From contig CAVRTB010000003.1 of the NCBI GenBank assembly GCA_963724065.1, positions 248,001-312,000 on the forward strand: a DNA stretch of 64,000 nucleotides. Reading direction: 5' to 3'. The translations under genes and the position numbers were made by a program. The notes below the pieces were generated by a model. That model was not told where the DNA came from. It searched no databases and worked only from the letters and a program-made list of their open reading frames with translations. Below are positions 1 to 9,061 of the stretch, in pieces. The DNA is from DASRIA01 sp963724065 (lineage in GTDB: Bacteria > Actinomycetota > Thermoleophilia > Solirubrobacterales > JBBDJG01). The first letter of the stretch is position 1. Every line of letters begins with the position of its first letter.

Positions 1-935
1 TCGTCGACGCGCCCCCCGAAGCGGTCTGGGGAAATGGGCGCGAGGGCGAGAAGCCGCACACGCTCGTGCTGCTCTCGGTGGAATCGCGGCCCAGCGAGCC
101 GCCGCCCCTGACCGAGGCACGCGTTGCCTTCAGCCGATTGGTCACCGCCCTGCGGCTGTTGAAGTCCGGCGCGGCGGCGCTCGGCTCGACGGCCTGGTGG
201 CGCACCGACGACGGGCCGTGGCAGACCACGGAGCTCGGATCGGCAGGCCGCGTGCGCGGCCCGCGCTACCGGCTCGACGCTTCCGAGCGGCCTGAGCTGG
301 CGGAGCTCTTCGAGCTTTCTCGCGCGCGCCATTCGAGCGGTGGATCGTTGCCATGGGCGCTCACGCGGTTCGAGCTCGGTTGCGAGCAGCGTGTCGCGCT
401 GGAGGGCCTTTCGGATCACATTCTGGCGCTGCGCGCCCTGCTCGACCGCGGGGAGTCGCCGCCCGCGGAGCTGGCGCGTCGCCTGGGCGCGCTCTGCGCC
501 GAGCCCGCCCACCGCCGCGCGGTGCAGGAGGCGGTGGAGCAGGCCTTCCGCCTCGAACGGCTCGTGATGCGCGGTGACGTGGACGCCGGTTACCTCCACA
601 CGATCGGGGTCTCGTCCCCGGAGTCCGTCGTCGCGGACCTCGAGGACAACCTCCGCGCGCTGCTGCGCGACATGGTGTGCGGCCACCTCGCCCTCGACCT
701 CACCGGGATCGCCGACGAGCTGCTGCGCGCCTCGCCTGCTCATGCCGGCACAGCCGCGCCCGCCGGTGCACACGCTCCCGCGCCGCCGCCCGAGCCGGAG
801 TTCGTCGTCACGCGCGCCCAGGGAGGCGCACCCCACTTCGAGGAGCCCGACCCGGACGAAGAAGAGCAGGACACCCAGGAGAGCGTGGCGATCGGGTTGG
901 ACGACGATGCGGGCGACTACTCGGCAGCGGTCTAA
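1..935 (+). CDS. Uncharacterised protein, 5' end outside the window
   Basis: The frame is open from base 3 to the TAA at 933-935, so the true start lies upstream; a GTG at 66 is internal to a protein-like stretch and is not a convincing start. About 310 residues are visible. The main part is soluble, mixed alpha/beta in composition, with Trp-rich and Arg-rich patches and no membrane segment. The last 65 residues are Pro/Ala-rich and then strongly acidic, so probably disordered. I do not recognise the family. It converges on the ArsA-type pair with only 11 bases between the stop codons. That adjacency hints at, but does not prove, a shared conserved neighbourhood. Confidence 0.75.
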   Translation, partial: VDAPPEAVWGNGREGEKPHTLVLLSVESRPSEPPPLTEARVAFSRLVTALRLLKSGAAALGSTAWWRTDDGPWQTTELGSAGRVRGPRYRLDASERPELAELFELSRARHSSGGSLPWALTRFELGCEQRVALEGLSDHILALRALLDRGESPPAELARRLGALCAEPAHRRAVQEAVEQAFRLERLVMRGDVDAGYLHTIGVSSPESVVADLEDNLRALLRDMVCGHLALDLTGIADELLRASPAHAGTAAPAGAHAPAPPPEPEFVVTRAQGGAPHFEEPDPDEEEQDTQESVAIGLDDDAGDYSAAV

Positions 936-946
936 AGCGAAGCTCG

Positions 947-2139
947 TCAGACCCCGGCGCGCTCCAGCATCTCCTTGCGCTCTGCGCTCGAGCTGAACAG
1001 GTAGCGGTTCACCTGCGCCAGGCCGTCGAGGTCGTGCACGTCGTCGTCGAAGTAGGGGACGCACAGGACGCAGTCCTCCTCGAGCCGCTCCGTCAGCCTT
1101 GCCATGTTCTCGCGGTCACGCGCCGCGAGCGCCCGGTAGCGCTCGAAGTTGTCGTGCACGCGCTCCGCGAGGTCGGCGGCGCCGACGGCCTGCTCGAGTT
1201 GGGCGGGGAGTCGCTCGAGGGTCCGCTCCTCGATCAGGTCCGTGTCCGCGCCGGCGAACGTGCCGGGCTCGAGCGGTCGCACGAAATCGTGGTGCACCTT
1301 GTTGACGACCACGCCTCCGAACGGCAGGCGCGCCTCCTTCAGCCGGCGCCAGAAGAAGACACCCTCGTCGATGGACTCGCGCGTCGGAGCGGTGACGAGC
1401 AGGAAGGTCGTGTCACGTGCGCCGAGCAGCTCCTTCACGCGCTGGGCGCGTTCGCTGAAGCCCTCCGCCATGTTCGCGAAGCTCTGAAAGAACTCCGAGA
1501 GGTCCTGGAGGAGGTCGATGCCGGTTACCCGCTTGAGCGCCGAGAAGAGCAGGCTTCCGGAGCGGCCGAGCACCTTCACGCCAAGCCGTCCAGGTTTGAG
1601 GAAGAACTGCAGGGAGCGCCCCTCGATGAACCGGGTCATGCGCTCGGGCGCGTCGATGAAGTCGAGCGCGTGGCGGGTCGGCGGCGTGTCGAGCACGAGC
1701 AGGTCGTAGCGCGCCTCCTGATGGAGCTCGTAGAGCTTCTCCATGGCCATGTACTCCTGAGAGCCGGCCATCGCGTTGGAGATCTCCTTGTAGATGCGGT
1801 TCTGGAGGATCCGGTCGCGGGACTCCTCGTCGGGTGCGTGGCGCTCCACGAGGTCGTCGAAGGTCCGTTTGGCATCGAGCATCATCGCCCACAGCTCGCC
1901 CTTCATCTCGATGCCGTGCGGCGCGAAGCGCTCGGGGTCCACGCGGCGCTCCTCGTTGCCCAGCTCGGGCAGGCCGAGGGAGTTCGCCAGCCGCCGCGCC
2001 GGGTCGATCGTGAGGACGGCGACCTTCAGGCCCTCGGCCGCCATCCCCATCGCGATCGCCGCCGACGTGGTGGTCTTGCCCACGCCGCCCGAGCCTGCGC
2101 AGATGCAGACGTCCTTGCCCTCGAGCAGCTCGCGCACGT

Positions 2140-2143
<4 letters not shown>
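947..2143 (-). CDS. ArsA/Get3-family ATPase (first of a pair)
   Basis: 398-residue P-loop ATPase of the ArsA/Get3 (anion-pump or tail-anchored-protein) family. The Walker A motif GSGGVGKTTTSA is near residue 17, a switch I-like DPARRLANSLGL follows, and a switch II-like DTPPTRHALDF is near residue 150. The lysine that normally precedes GGVGK in this superfamily is a serine here. There is no membrane segment, so it is cytoplasmic. It overlaps its upstream partner by ATGA (2140-2143) and is translationally coupled to it. The arrangement is like the mycobacterial pair Rv3679-Rv3680, described as bacterial Get3 homologues. A role in arsenite efflux is unlikely because no arsenic genes are nearby. 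Confidence 0.9.
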
Positions 2144-3120
<977 letters not shown>

Positions 3121-3165
3121 CAGAGGGGAGGGCCCAGCCCAGGGAGGCGCAGGTTAGAGCAGAAG

Positions 3166-3190
3166 CAGCCGCCCGCCGGGCGGGCGGCTG
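3166..3190. promoter_or_regulatory. 10-bp perfect hairpin in the divergent arsA-parA region
   Basis: Arms CAGCCGCCCG (3166-3175) and CGGGCGGCTG (3181-3190) with a 5-base loop. It lies 45 bases upstream of the leftward ATPase start and about 210 bases before the rightward parA start. With no U-run it is not a typical terminator; operator or attenuator is possible. The remainder of 3121-3399 shows no other clear signal apart from the parA ribosome site. Confidence 0.4.
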
Positions 3191-3385
3191 GAAGGAATGT
3201 GCACCCTTGATGCGAATACCCCCGCACGATGGGTTTACTCCAGCGATTCGCGCGTCCTGAGTATCGGCTCGGGCGTGACCAGGAGGAGGAGCACGGGGAA
3301 GCCGAGCCTGAGGGCCGGCTCGAGGCTGCTGTCACAGAGACGCCGCCTGCTCCCGTTTCTCCCTCCCGCGATCCCTCCGCCACCG

Positions 3386-3392
3386 AAGGAGG
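3386..3392 (+). promoter_or_regulatory. Strong ribosome binding site that sets the parA start
   Basis: AAGGAGG, continuing as AAGGAGGTGA (a full anti-Shine-Dalgarno match), ends 7 bases before the GTG at 3400. This favours 3400 over the in-frame ATG at 3229, which has no such site. Confidence 0.75.
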
Positions 3393-3399
3393 TGACGGC

Positions 3400-4230
3400 G
3401 TGAACGGCAACGGCCTCACGCCGGACACAGGCTCCGGCCACACGACCCCACTCACCGGGCCCGGCACAGGCCGCGCGAAGGTGATCGCCTTCGCCAACCA
3501 GAAGGGCGGCGTCGCGAAGACGACGACGACCCTGAACCTGGCGGTGGCGTTCGCCGAAGCCGGCCACCGCGTGCTGGCCGTCGACATGGACCCCCAGGGG
3601 AACCTGACGATGAGCCAGGGCATCGACCCCGACACGGTCGAGAAGTCGATGTACCACGTGCTCGTCGACAACCTCCCGCTCCGCGAGGTCATCCAAAAAC
3701 GGGAAGTCGACGTTGCCTGCGCATCGATCGACCTGGCAGGCGCCGAGATCGCGATGAGCACCAAGATCGGCCGCGAGCGCTCGCTCGAGAAGGCGCTGAA
3801 GGCGGTGCGCGGGGACTACGACTTCGTGTGCATCGACACGCCTCCGTCGCTCGGCCTGCTGACGATCAACGCCCTGACAGCCGCCGACAAAGTTATCGTG
3901 CCGGTCCAGTGCGAGTATCTGTCGATGCGAGGCCTGATCCAGCTCCAGAACACCCTTTCGATGATCAGAGAAGAACTGAACGCCGATATCGAGATCGAGG
4001 GAATCCTGCCCACGCTGGTCGACGCCCGCACGGTCCACGCAAAGGAGGCGATCGAGATCCTCGAGGAGAACTTCGGCGACCGCGTGTTCGCCACCCGTAT
4101 CCGGAAGACCATCCGCTTCGCCGAGGCTCCGGTGAAGGGCACCTCGGTTCTGAAATACGATCCCGAGGGTTCAGCGGCAGAGTCCTACCGAGACCTCGCG
4201 AAGGAGGTGCTTGAACATGGCAGGCGGTAA
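3400..4230 (+). CDS. parA: ParA/Soj-like chromosome-partitioning ATPase
   Basis: 276 residues from the GTG at 3400; an in-frame ATG at 3229 would add 57 low-complexity residues. After a short Gly/Thr/Pro-rich leader comes the deviant Walker A NQKGGVAKTTTTLNL, then the switch motif VDMDPQGNLT and Walker B-like DFVCIDTPPSLG. These are typical of ParA/Soj proteins that dimerise on ATP and bind DNA. No parB follows. Instead the gene overlaps ftsZ by 14 bases with the FtsZ ribosome site inside its last codons, so the two are co-expressed. This suggests a role in positioning division rather than a plain ParAB system. MinD-like function is an alternative, but no C-terminal amphipathic membrane helix is evident. 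Confidence 0.88.
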   Translation: MNGNGLTPDTGSGHTTPLTGPGTGRAKVIAFANQKGGVAKTTTTLNLAVAFAEAGHRVLAVDMDPQGNLTMSQGIDPDTVEKSMYHVLVDNLPLREVIQKREVDVACASIDLAGAEIAMSTKIGRERSLEKALKAVRGDYDFVCIDTPPSLGLLTINALTAADKVIVPVQCEYLSMRGLIQLQNTLSMIREELNADIEIEGILPTLVDARTVHAKEAIEILEENFGDRVFATRIRKTIRFAEAPVKGTSVLKYDPEGSAAESYRDLAKEVLEHGRR

Positions 4231-5608
4231 GCGCGCGAGCATGCGCGAAGGACCCCTCGCAGCACTCTTCCGGCGCACCGACGAAGACGCCCCGGCGGAC
4301 CAAGACCAGGACCAGGGCACGGAGGCCGCGGCCGAGCAGAAGCCGCAGGCCGAGCCGGCCGCGCCGGAGCGCGAGCCACGCCTGGACTACGAGCAGGATC
4401 GCTACGCCAAGGAGCCCGCGACGCAGCCTCCGAGCGCCAAGGAGCGCCTCACCGCCGCGTTCTCGCAGGACATTCCCCACAACTTCATGGAGCGCCCGGC
4501 CGACGCGCAGCGCGAGTATCGCCCGCGCGACGAGCCGGTGATCAACAGCACGCAGGTGCACCGGCCGGTGCTGCGCGTTGCGGGCATCGGGGGCGGCGGC
4601 GTGAACGCCGTGAACCGGATGGTCGAGGCAGGCGTCGAGGGCGTCGAGTTCATCGCCGTCAACACCGACGCGCAGTCGCTCCAGCAGAGCTCCGCACACG
4701 TCACGCTCCACATCGGTGCCGAGATCACGCGCGGGCTCGGCTCCGGGTCCGACCCGAAGGTCGGCCACGCTGCCGCGATCTCGGACGACGATCGCATCAA
4801 GAGCCTCCTGAAGGGATCCGACATGGTTTTCGTCGCCGCAGGATCGGGCGGCGGTACCGGCACGGGCGCGGCGCCCGTGGTCGCGCGGATCGCGCGGGAG
4901 GTCGGCGCGCTCACCGTCGGCATCGTCACCAAGCCGTTCGGCTTCGAGGGGACACGCCGTTCCACTCAGGCCGACGACGGAGTGGCCGAGCTGGCGAAGC
5001 ACGTCGACACGCTGATCGTCGTGCCGAACAACCGGCTGCTGTCGGTGCTCGAGAAGGGCACCTCGATGGTCGACGCCTTCCGCGTCGCCGACGACGTCCT
5101 GCGCCAGGGCGTGCAGGGCATCTCGGACCTCGTCACGCTGCCGGGACTGATCAACCTCGACTTCGCCGACGTCCGCACGATCATGAGCGATGCCGGTCAG
5201 GCACTGCTCGGGATCGGCATGGGGACCGGCGAAAAGCGCGCGATCGAGGCGGCGCAGGAAGCGGTGTCGTCACCGTTGCTCGAGACTTCGATCGAGGGAG
5301 CGCGCTCGATCCTGCTGTCGATCACGGGCGGCCCCGACCTCTCCCTGTGGGAGGTCAACGAGGCAGCGCGTGCGGTGTCCGAGGCCGCGCATCCGAGCGC
5401 GAACATCATCTTCGGCGCGATGGTCGACGAGAAGATCAGCGACGAGTGCTGGGTCACCGTCGTGGCCACCGGCTACGGCGACCGGCCGACGCGCCGCTCG
5501 AGCGCGACGACCTTCCGCGAGCCGGCCGGAGAGCCGCGCGTGCGGCGGGGGACCGGGGCCGACGTCTCGTCGGACTTCGAGATCCCCGAGTTCGTCCCGC
5601 AGCGCTAG
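4217..5608 (+). CDS. ftsZ: Cell division protein FtsZ with a long N-terminal extension
   Basis: 463-residue tubulin-like GTPase that forms the cytokinetic ring. The core has GGGGVNAVNRM (near residue 125), the tubulin signature GSGGGTGTGAAP and a normal T7 loop NLDFADVRT, so GTP binding and hydrolysis look intact. The last residues IPEFVPQR resemble the C-terminal peptide that binds FtsA, SepF or ZipA. The unusual part is about 105 residues before the core, where FtsZ usually has about 10. It is acidic and Gln/Glu/Pro-rich, with two short amphipathic stretches (REGPLAALFRR and AKERLTAAFSQ). The ATG at 4217 is preceded by AAGGAGG at 4201-4207. Coupled to parA; not in a dcw cluster context here. 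Confidence 0.92.
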   Translation: MAGGKRASMREGPLAALFRRTDEDAPADQDQDQGTEAAAEQKPQAEPAAPEREPRLDYEQDRYAKEPATQPPSAKERLTAAFSQDIPHNFMERPADAQREYRPRDEPVINSTQVHRPVLRVAGIGGGGVNAVNRMVEAGVEGVEFIAVNTDAQSLQQSSAHVTLHIGAEITRGLGSGSDPKVGHAAAISDDDRIKSLLKGSDMVFVAAGSGGGTGTGAAPVVARIAREVGALTVGIVTKPFGFEGTRRSTQADDGVAELAKHVDTLIVVPNNRLLSVLEKGTSMVDAFRVADDVLRQGVQGISDLVTLPGLINLDFADVRTIMSDAGQALLGIGMGTGEKRAIEAAQEAVSSPLLETSIEGARSILLSITGGPDLSLWEVNEAARAVSEAAHPSANIIFGAMVDEKISDECWVTVVATGYGDRPTRRSSATTFREPAGEPRVRRGTGADVSSDFEIPEFVPQR

Positions 5609-5765
5609 TCACCGCCTGATACCGCGCCGGTAGTTGAGGAACCGGTGGAACAGGGCGGCGTGGCGATCGTCCAGCACGTCGCGCCACCAGTAGCGCCCGA
5701 CGTCCGATCGGGGAGCCGTGGCGGCGCGCCGGCTTTCCAGCCCCCCGGCCCCCGGGCCCCCGGGT

Positions 5766-5771
5766 TACCCT
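5766..5771 (+). promoter_or_regulatory. Probable leaderless -10 box for ggt
   Basis: TACCCT ends 7 bases before the ATG at 5779, so transcription would begin at or next to the start codon. A GC-only palindromic run lies just upstream (5740-5764). Confidence 0.4.
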
Positions 5772-5778
5772 GCCGCGC

Positions 5779-7284
5779 ATGAAGGGCGTCGTGGCCGCGG
5801 GCCACCAGGTAACCGCCGAGGCCGGCGCACATGTCCTGCGCGAGGGCGGCAACGCAGTCGACGCGGCCGTGGGGGCGGTGATGGCGTCGTTCACGGCGGA
5901 GAGCCCGCTTACGAGTCTCGGCGCCGGCGGGTTCATGCTCGTGCACCTCGCGGGTGGCGGCGACCACCTGCTGGACTTCTTCGTGGAGGCGGGCGGCCGC
6001 GGCCTCGATCTCGATGCGCGGGGCGAGCTCGAGCCTGTCGAGATCGTGTTCGACGAGACGCCCCAGGTCTTTCACGTCGGGCCTGCCTCGTGCGGCATTC
6101 CGGGGACGGCCGCCGGCCTTTGGGAGGCATCGCGGCGCTTCGGGAGCGTCCCGTTCGAGACGCTCGCGGCGCCCGCGGTCCGGCATGCGCGGGAGGGCGT
6201 GCGCGTGACGCCGGAGCAGGCTCACGTGTTCACGCTGCTCACGCGGATCCTCTGTCGCCAGCCCGAGATGGCCGAGCTCTATGCGCCCGGTGGCAACCTC
6301 CTCACCGCGGGCGACATCTTCCGGTTCCCCGCGCTTGGCGACGCGCTCGAGGCGGTCGCGCAGGACGGCCCCGCGTGGCTGTACGACAGTGACGTGACGC
6401 GGAGGCTGTGCGACTGGGTGTGCGACCGCGGCGGGCTGATGTCGCCGGCGGACTTCGCCGCCTACCAGGTCGTCGAGCGCGCACCGGTCGAGGCCCGGTA
6501 CCGCAACCGGCGCGTGCTTACCAATGCGCCGCCGTCGTCTGGCGGCGTCCTGATCGCATATGCGCTCGGCCTGCTCGAGCGCGCGGGGGAGCCATCGCCG
6601 CTCGATGACCCCGACGCGCTCGCGCAGGTCGCCGATGCGATGGCCGAGGCGTCCCGCGTGCGCGGCGGCGACTTCCACCGGCGCCTGCACGAGGATGGGT
6701 TTGCCGCGAGCTTCCTGGGCGGCGACTCCCTCGGTTCCACGACCCACATCTCGGTGCTCGACGCGGCGGGAAACGCGGTCAGCGTGACCTGCTCGAATGG
6801 ATCCGGGTCGGGCGTCCTGCCGCCGGGAACCGGCATCCACCTCAACAACATGCTGGGAGAAGAGGACCTCAATCCGCAGGGCTTCCACATGCACGAGCCG
6901 GGGATGCGGGTGACGAGCATGATGGCCCCCACGATCGTCGTTCGCGACGGCGTGGTCGAGCTCGCCCTCGGAAGCGCCGGCTCGAATCGCATCCGCTCCG
7001 CGATCCTCCAGGTGATCCGCTACGTCGTCGACTACGACATGGACGCCGCCGCGGCCGTGCGCATGGGGCGCATGCACCGCGAGGGAGGCGCGTTGCACGT
7101 CGAGCCGGGGTTCGGGGACGCCGCGCTCGACGAGCTCGAGCGGCGGGGGTACGACGTGGTGCGCTGGAAGAGCCTCAACCTTTACTTCGGCGGGGCCCAG
7201 GCCGCGCGCCGCGATCCGGTCAGCGGGGCGCTCTCAGGCGGAGGCGACCCGCGCCGTGGCGGCGTCGCGATCGTGGTGGACTAG
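5779..7284 (+). CDS. ggt: Gamma-glutamyltransferase (Ntn hydrolase family)
   Basis: 501-residue gamma-glutamyltranspeptidase-family protein that would cleave gamma-glutamyl bonds such as that of glutathione. The N-terminus carries the family pattern GNAVDAAVGAVMAS and a glycine-rich GAGGFMLVH. Thr321 in GSTTHISVLD is the expected autoprocessing nucleophile that opens the small subunit, followed by the substrate-binding stretch NNMLGEEDLNPQGFH. No signal peptide is visible, so it is probably cytoplasmic, unlike periplasmic E. coli Ggt. Its TAG stop lies in the first arm of an inverted-repeat element. Acylase-type substrates are possible. Confidence 0.88.
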   Translation: MKGVVAAGHQVTAEAGAHVLREGGNAVDAAVGAVMASFTAESPLTSLGAGGFMLVHLAGGGDHLLDFFVEAGGRGLDLDARGELEPVEIVFDETPQVFHVGPASCGIPGTAAGLWEASRRFGSVPFETLAAPAVRHAREGVRVTPEQAHVFTLLTRILCRQPEMAELYAPGGNLLTAGDIFRFPALGDALEAVAQDGPAWLYDSDVTRRLCDWVCDRGGLMSPADFAAYQVVERAPVEARYRNRRVLTNAPPSSGGVLIAYALGLLERAGEPSPLDDPDALAQVADAMAEASRVRGGDFHRRLHEDGFAASFLGGDSLGSTTHISVLDAAGNAVSVTCSNGSGSGVLPPGTGIHLNNMLGEEDLNPQGFHMHEPGMRVTSMMAPTIVVRDGVVELALGSAGSNRIRSAILQVIRYVVDYDMDAAAAVRMGRMHREGGALHVEPGFGDAALDELERRGYDVVRWKSLNLYFGGAQAARRDPVSGALSGGGDPRRGGVAIVVD

Positions 7285-7448
7285 ATGGTTGATTCCGGAT
7301 CCGCGTGCCCGCGGGGGCGCGAGAACCGAGCTGGGCAAGGATCGAGGGTGAAGCCCATGCTGGTTGCATGGGCGAGCCCGAGGACGCAGATCCAGCGAAG
7401 GTTCGCAGCGTCATCCGTGGGTGCGGGGAGTTTGGAATCAATCATCTA
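7282..7448. repeat. 167-bp non-coding element bounded by 15-bp inverted repeats
   Basis: TAGATGGTTGATTCC (7282-7296) and GGAATCAATCATCTA (7434-7448) are inverted copies with 14 of 15 matches. The outer edges overlap the stop codons of the two convergent genes. The interior looks structured: GGATC/GATCC arms enclose GGG/CCC and a perfect CCCATG/CATGGG hairpin, and GCGAA/TTCGC forms another. No credible protein is encoded. Possible identities are a miniature transposable element, an intergenic repeat family or a structured RNA. No second copy was noticed in this window. Confidence 0.55.
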
Positions 7449-8068
7449 CCGTTCGGCCGGACCTTGCCGTTGCGCGAGGCGCGGTCGGCGATCTCGCGCG
7501 CGGCCTCGACACGCTTGATGCCTGCCTTGAACAGGCGCCCGAGGAGCTCCAGGCGCTCCTGCTCGGAGCGCAGCTCGAGCAGTCCCTGCTTGACGTCGAG
7601 CTCGATCTCGACGCTGGCCGCCATCTCGTAGGAGCTCAGCTCGGCGACCGCGGCCTCCTCGGGGCGCTCGCTGGTGATGCGCTCGAGCAGGTCGGCGTAA
7701 CGCTCGCGCGCCTCGCCGCTGGCCTCGATACCTTCGACGGCACCGTCGTCGAGAAGCTCGACCTTGCCCGCGGGATAGACGTGATCCTCCTGGCGCTCGA
7801 GCAAGCGGAACGGCGAGCCGCCGCGGGCGAGGATGTTGAGCCGGCCGTCCTCCATCTCCTCGATCACCTCGGCGACCTCGGCCGTGCACCCGATCTCCTT
7901 CAGCCCGTCGTCCGAGAGCCAGACGATCCCGAACTCGGCGTTGTCCTCGATGCACTCGCCGATCATCGTCTTGTAGCGCTCCTCGAAGATGTGGAGCGGC
8001 ATGAGCTCAGTCGGCAGGAGCACGACCGGTAGGGGAAAGAGCGGAAAGTCCGGTCTCGTCAAAGCCAC
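7442..8068 (-). CDS. Lon N-terminal-domain protein (LON substrate-binding domain only)
   Basis: 208 residues from a GTG at 8068. FPLFPLPVVLLPTELMPLHI followed by FEERYK is the hallmark start of the LON substrate-binding domain. The rest is helical, with no AAA+ ATPase or Ser-Lys protease domain. Stand-alone proteins of this type are common in actinobacteria and their function is not established; protein quality control is inferred. The start is supported by a TAAACT -10 box (8076-8081) just 7 bases upstream, implying a leaderless transcript. It follows a methyltransferase gene on the same strand by 35 bases. Confidence 0.85.
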   Translation of the reverse strand: MALTRPDFPLFPLPVVLLPTELMPLHIFEERYKTMIGECIEDNAEFGIVWLSDDGLKEIGCTAEVAEVIEEMEDGRLNILARGGSPFRLLERQEDHVYPAGKVELLDDGAVEGIEASGEARERYADLLERITSERPEEAAVAELSSYEMAASVEIELDVKQGLLELRSEQERLELLGRLFKAGIKRVEAAREIADRASRNGKVRPNGR

Positions 8069-8075
8069 CCCGCAA

Positions 8076-8081
8076 AGTTTA
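8076..8081 (-). promoter_or_regulatory. Probable leaderless -10 box for the LON-domain gene
   Basis: TAAACT on the minus strand, 7 bases before the GTG start at 8068. Confidence 0.4.
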
Positions 8082-8103
8082 GGCGGCGCCGCGCGGATGC
8101 AGA

Positions 8104-9036
8104 TCAGCCCGGCTTGCGCGCCGAGACCATGAGGTTGTAGAAGAGGCTCGCGGGCAGACGCGGCTCGAGCAGGTCGCCGTCGAGGCGCTGGAGGGCGAGG
8201 TAGCTGCGGAACGCGAACCGATGCCACGCGGCCGGGACCGATGCCGGGTCGACGTCGGACTCGAGCCGCCTCAGGAACCAGCCGTACACGTTTGCGAGAA
8301 ACTCCTCGCCTGACACCCGCACGTCGACGAGACCGGCACGACGCGCAAGCGCCTCGAGCGCGCCGGGCGTGAACGTGTGCACGTCGACGAGGCCCTCGAG
8401 CCGGCCATAGGTGCGCTCAGCGGCCGGAACGGGGTCGGCCCCGTTCTCCTTCGGGGCGGCGCGCATGATGCGCCGCCAAGCCGGCTCGACGAGTCCGCCG
8501 ATCCATTTCGGGGTGGCCGCGAGCCGGTCGCCGTGGCGCGAGGGCTCGCCCATGAACGCGAGCGTCCCGCCCGGAGCGAGTACGCGGCGGAACTCGGCCA
8601 TCGCGCGATCGAGCCCGGGCAGGTGGTGCAGGACGGCGTGACCGACGACTAGATCGAACGAGCCGTCAGCGAACGGCAGCGCCTCGGCATCGGCCTCGAC
8701 CGTCCGCACGTCGAGGTCGAGGCGGCGCGCCGTGGCGGACAAGGCGCTCAGCATCCCGGGGGAGATGTCGGTCGCGACTCCCTCGCCGACCACGCCGGCG
8801 CGCATCAGGTTGATCGTGAAGTACCCGGTCCCGGCGCCGATCTCGAGGGCGCGCGGATAGACGCCGGGAGGGTCGCCGAGCGCCTTCTCGAGCTTTCCGA
8901 GGACCTGGCCCTGGCCGATCTCGCCGTAGTCGATCGCCCACTTGGAGTCGTAGTCACTCGCCGCCGCGTCGTGGTAGAGGACGTTCGCCCGGTGGATGCG
9001 GTCGGTGCAGGGCGGCAATGCGGCAGAGGGCGTCAC
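8104..9036 (-). CDS. Class I SAM-dependent methyltransferase (UbiE/Methyltransf_11 type)
   Basis: 310 residues from a GTG at 9036. Motif I is LEIGAGTGYFT, with an acidic ATDISPGML after strand 2, EADAEALPF for motif II and LVVGHAVLHHLPG for motif IV. These mark a small-molecule methyltransferase of the type-11 group. The C-terminal third, with several Trp and Phe residues, probably shapes the substrate site. The start is supported by a TATATT -10 box at 9045-9050, 8 bases upstream. This promoter overlaps the one driving the opposite gene cluster, so the two are probably co-regulated. The substrate is unknown; the neighbouring glucan genes make a sugar or lipid acceptor plausible. Confidence 0.85.
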   Translation of the reverse strand: MTPSAALPPCTDRIHRANVLYHDAAASDYDSKWAIDYGEIGQGQVLGKLEKALGDPPGVYPRALEIGAGTGYFTINLMRAGVVGEGVATDISPGMLSALSATARRLDLDVRTVEADAEALPFADGSFDLVVGHAVLHHLPGLDRAMAEFRRVLAPGGTLAFMGEPSRHGDRLAATPKWIGGLVEPAWRRIMRAAPKENGADPVPAAERTYGRLEGLVDVHTFTPGALEALARRAGLVDVRVSGEEFLANVYGWFLRRLESDVDPASVPAAWHRFAFRSYLALQRLDGDLLEPRLPASLFYNLMVSARKPG

Positions 9037-9044
9037 GGCGCCGG

Positions 9045-9054
9045 AATATAGCCT
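9045..9054. promoter_or_regulatory. Overlapping divergent -10 boxes between two methyltransferase genes
   Basis: TATATT on the minus strand (9045-9050) is 8 bases from the leftward GTG at 9036. TAGCCT on the plus strand (9049-9054) is 7 bases from the rightward ATG at 9062. The boxes share two bases, so RNA polymerase binding should be mutually exclusive. Confidence 0.45.
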
Positions 9055-9061
9055 GCACCCG

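Noticed and set aside
3229..3399. Longer ParA starting at the ATG 3229
   Set aside because: The extra 57 residues are low complexity and lack a ribosome site, while the GTG at 3400 has a perfect one at 7-base spacing.
5605..7098. Long open minus-strand frame of nearly 500 codons opposite ggt
   Set aside because: It is His/Arg/Asp-rich with no recognisable domain, and the plus strand encodes an intact gamma-glutamyltransferase. Long antisense frames are expected at this GC content.
7282..7448. Possible tRNA in the ggt-LON intergenic element
   Set aside because: The minus-strand translation recalls peptides produced by reading tRNA genes backwards, but no TTCGANT T-loop, anticodon arm or CCA-ending acceptor stem can be built.
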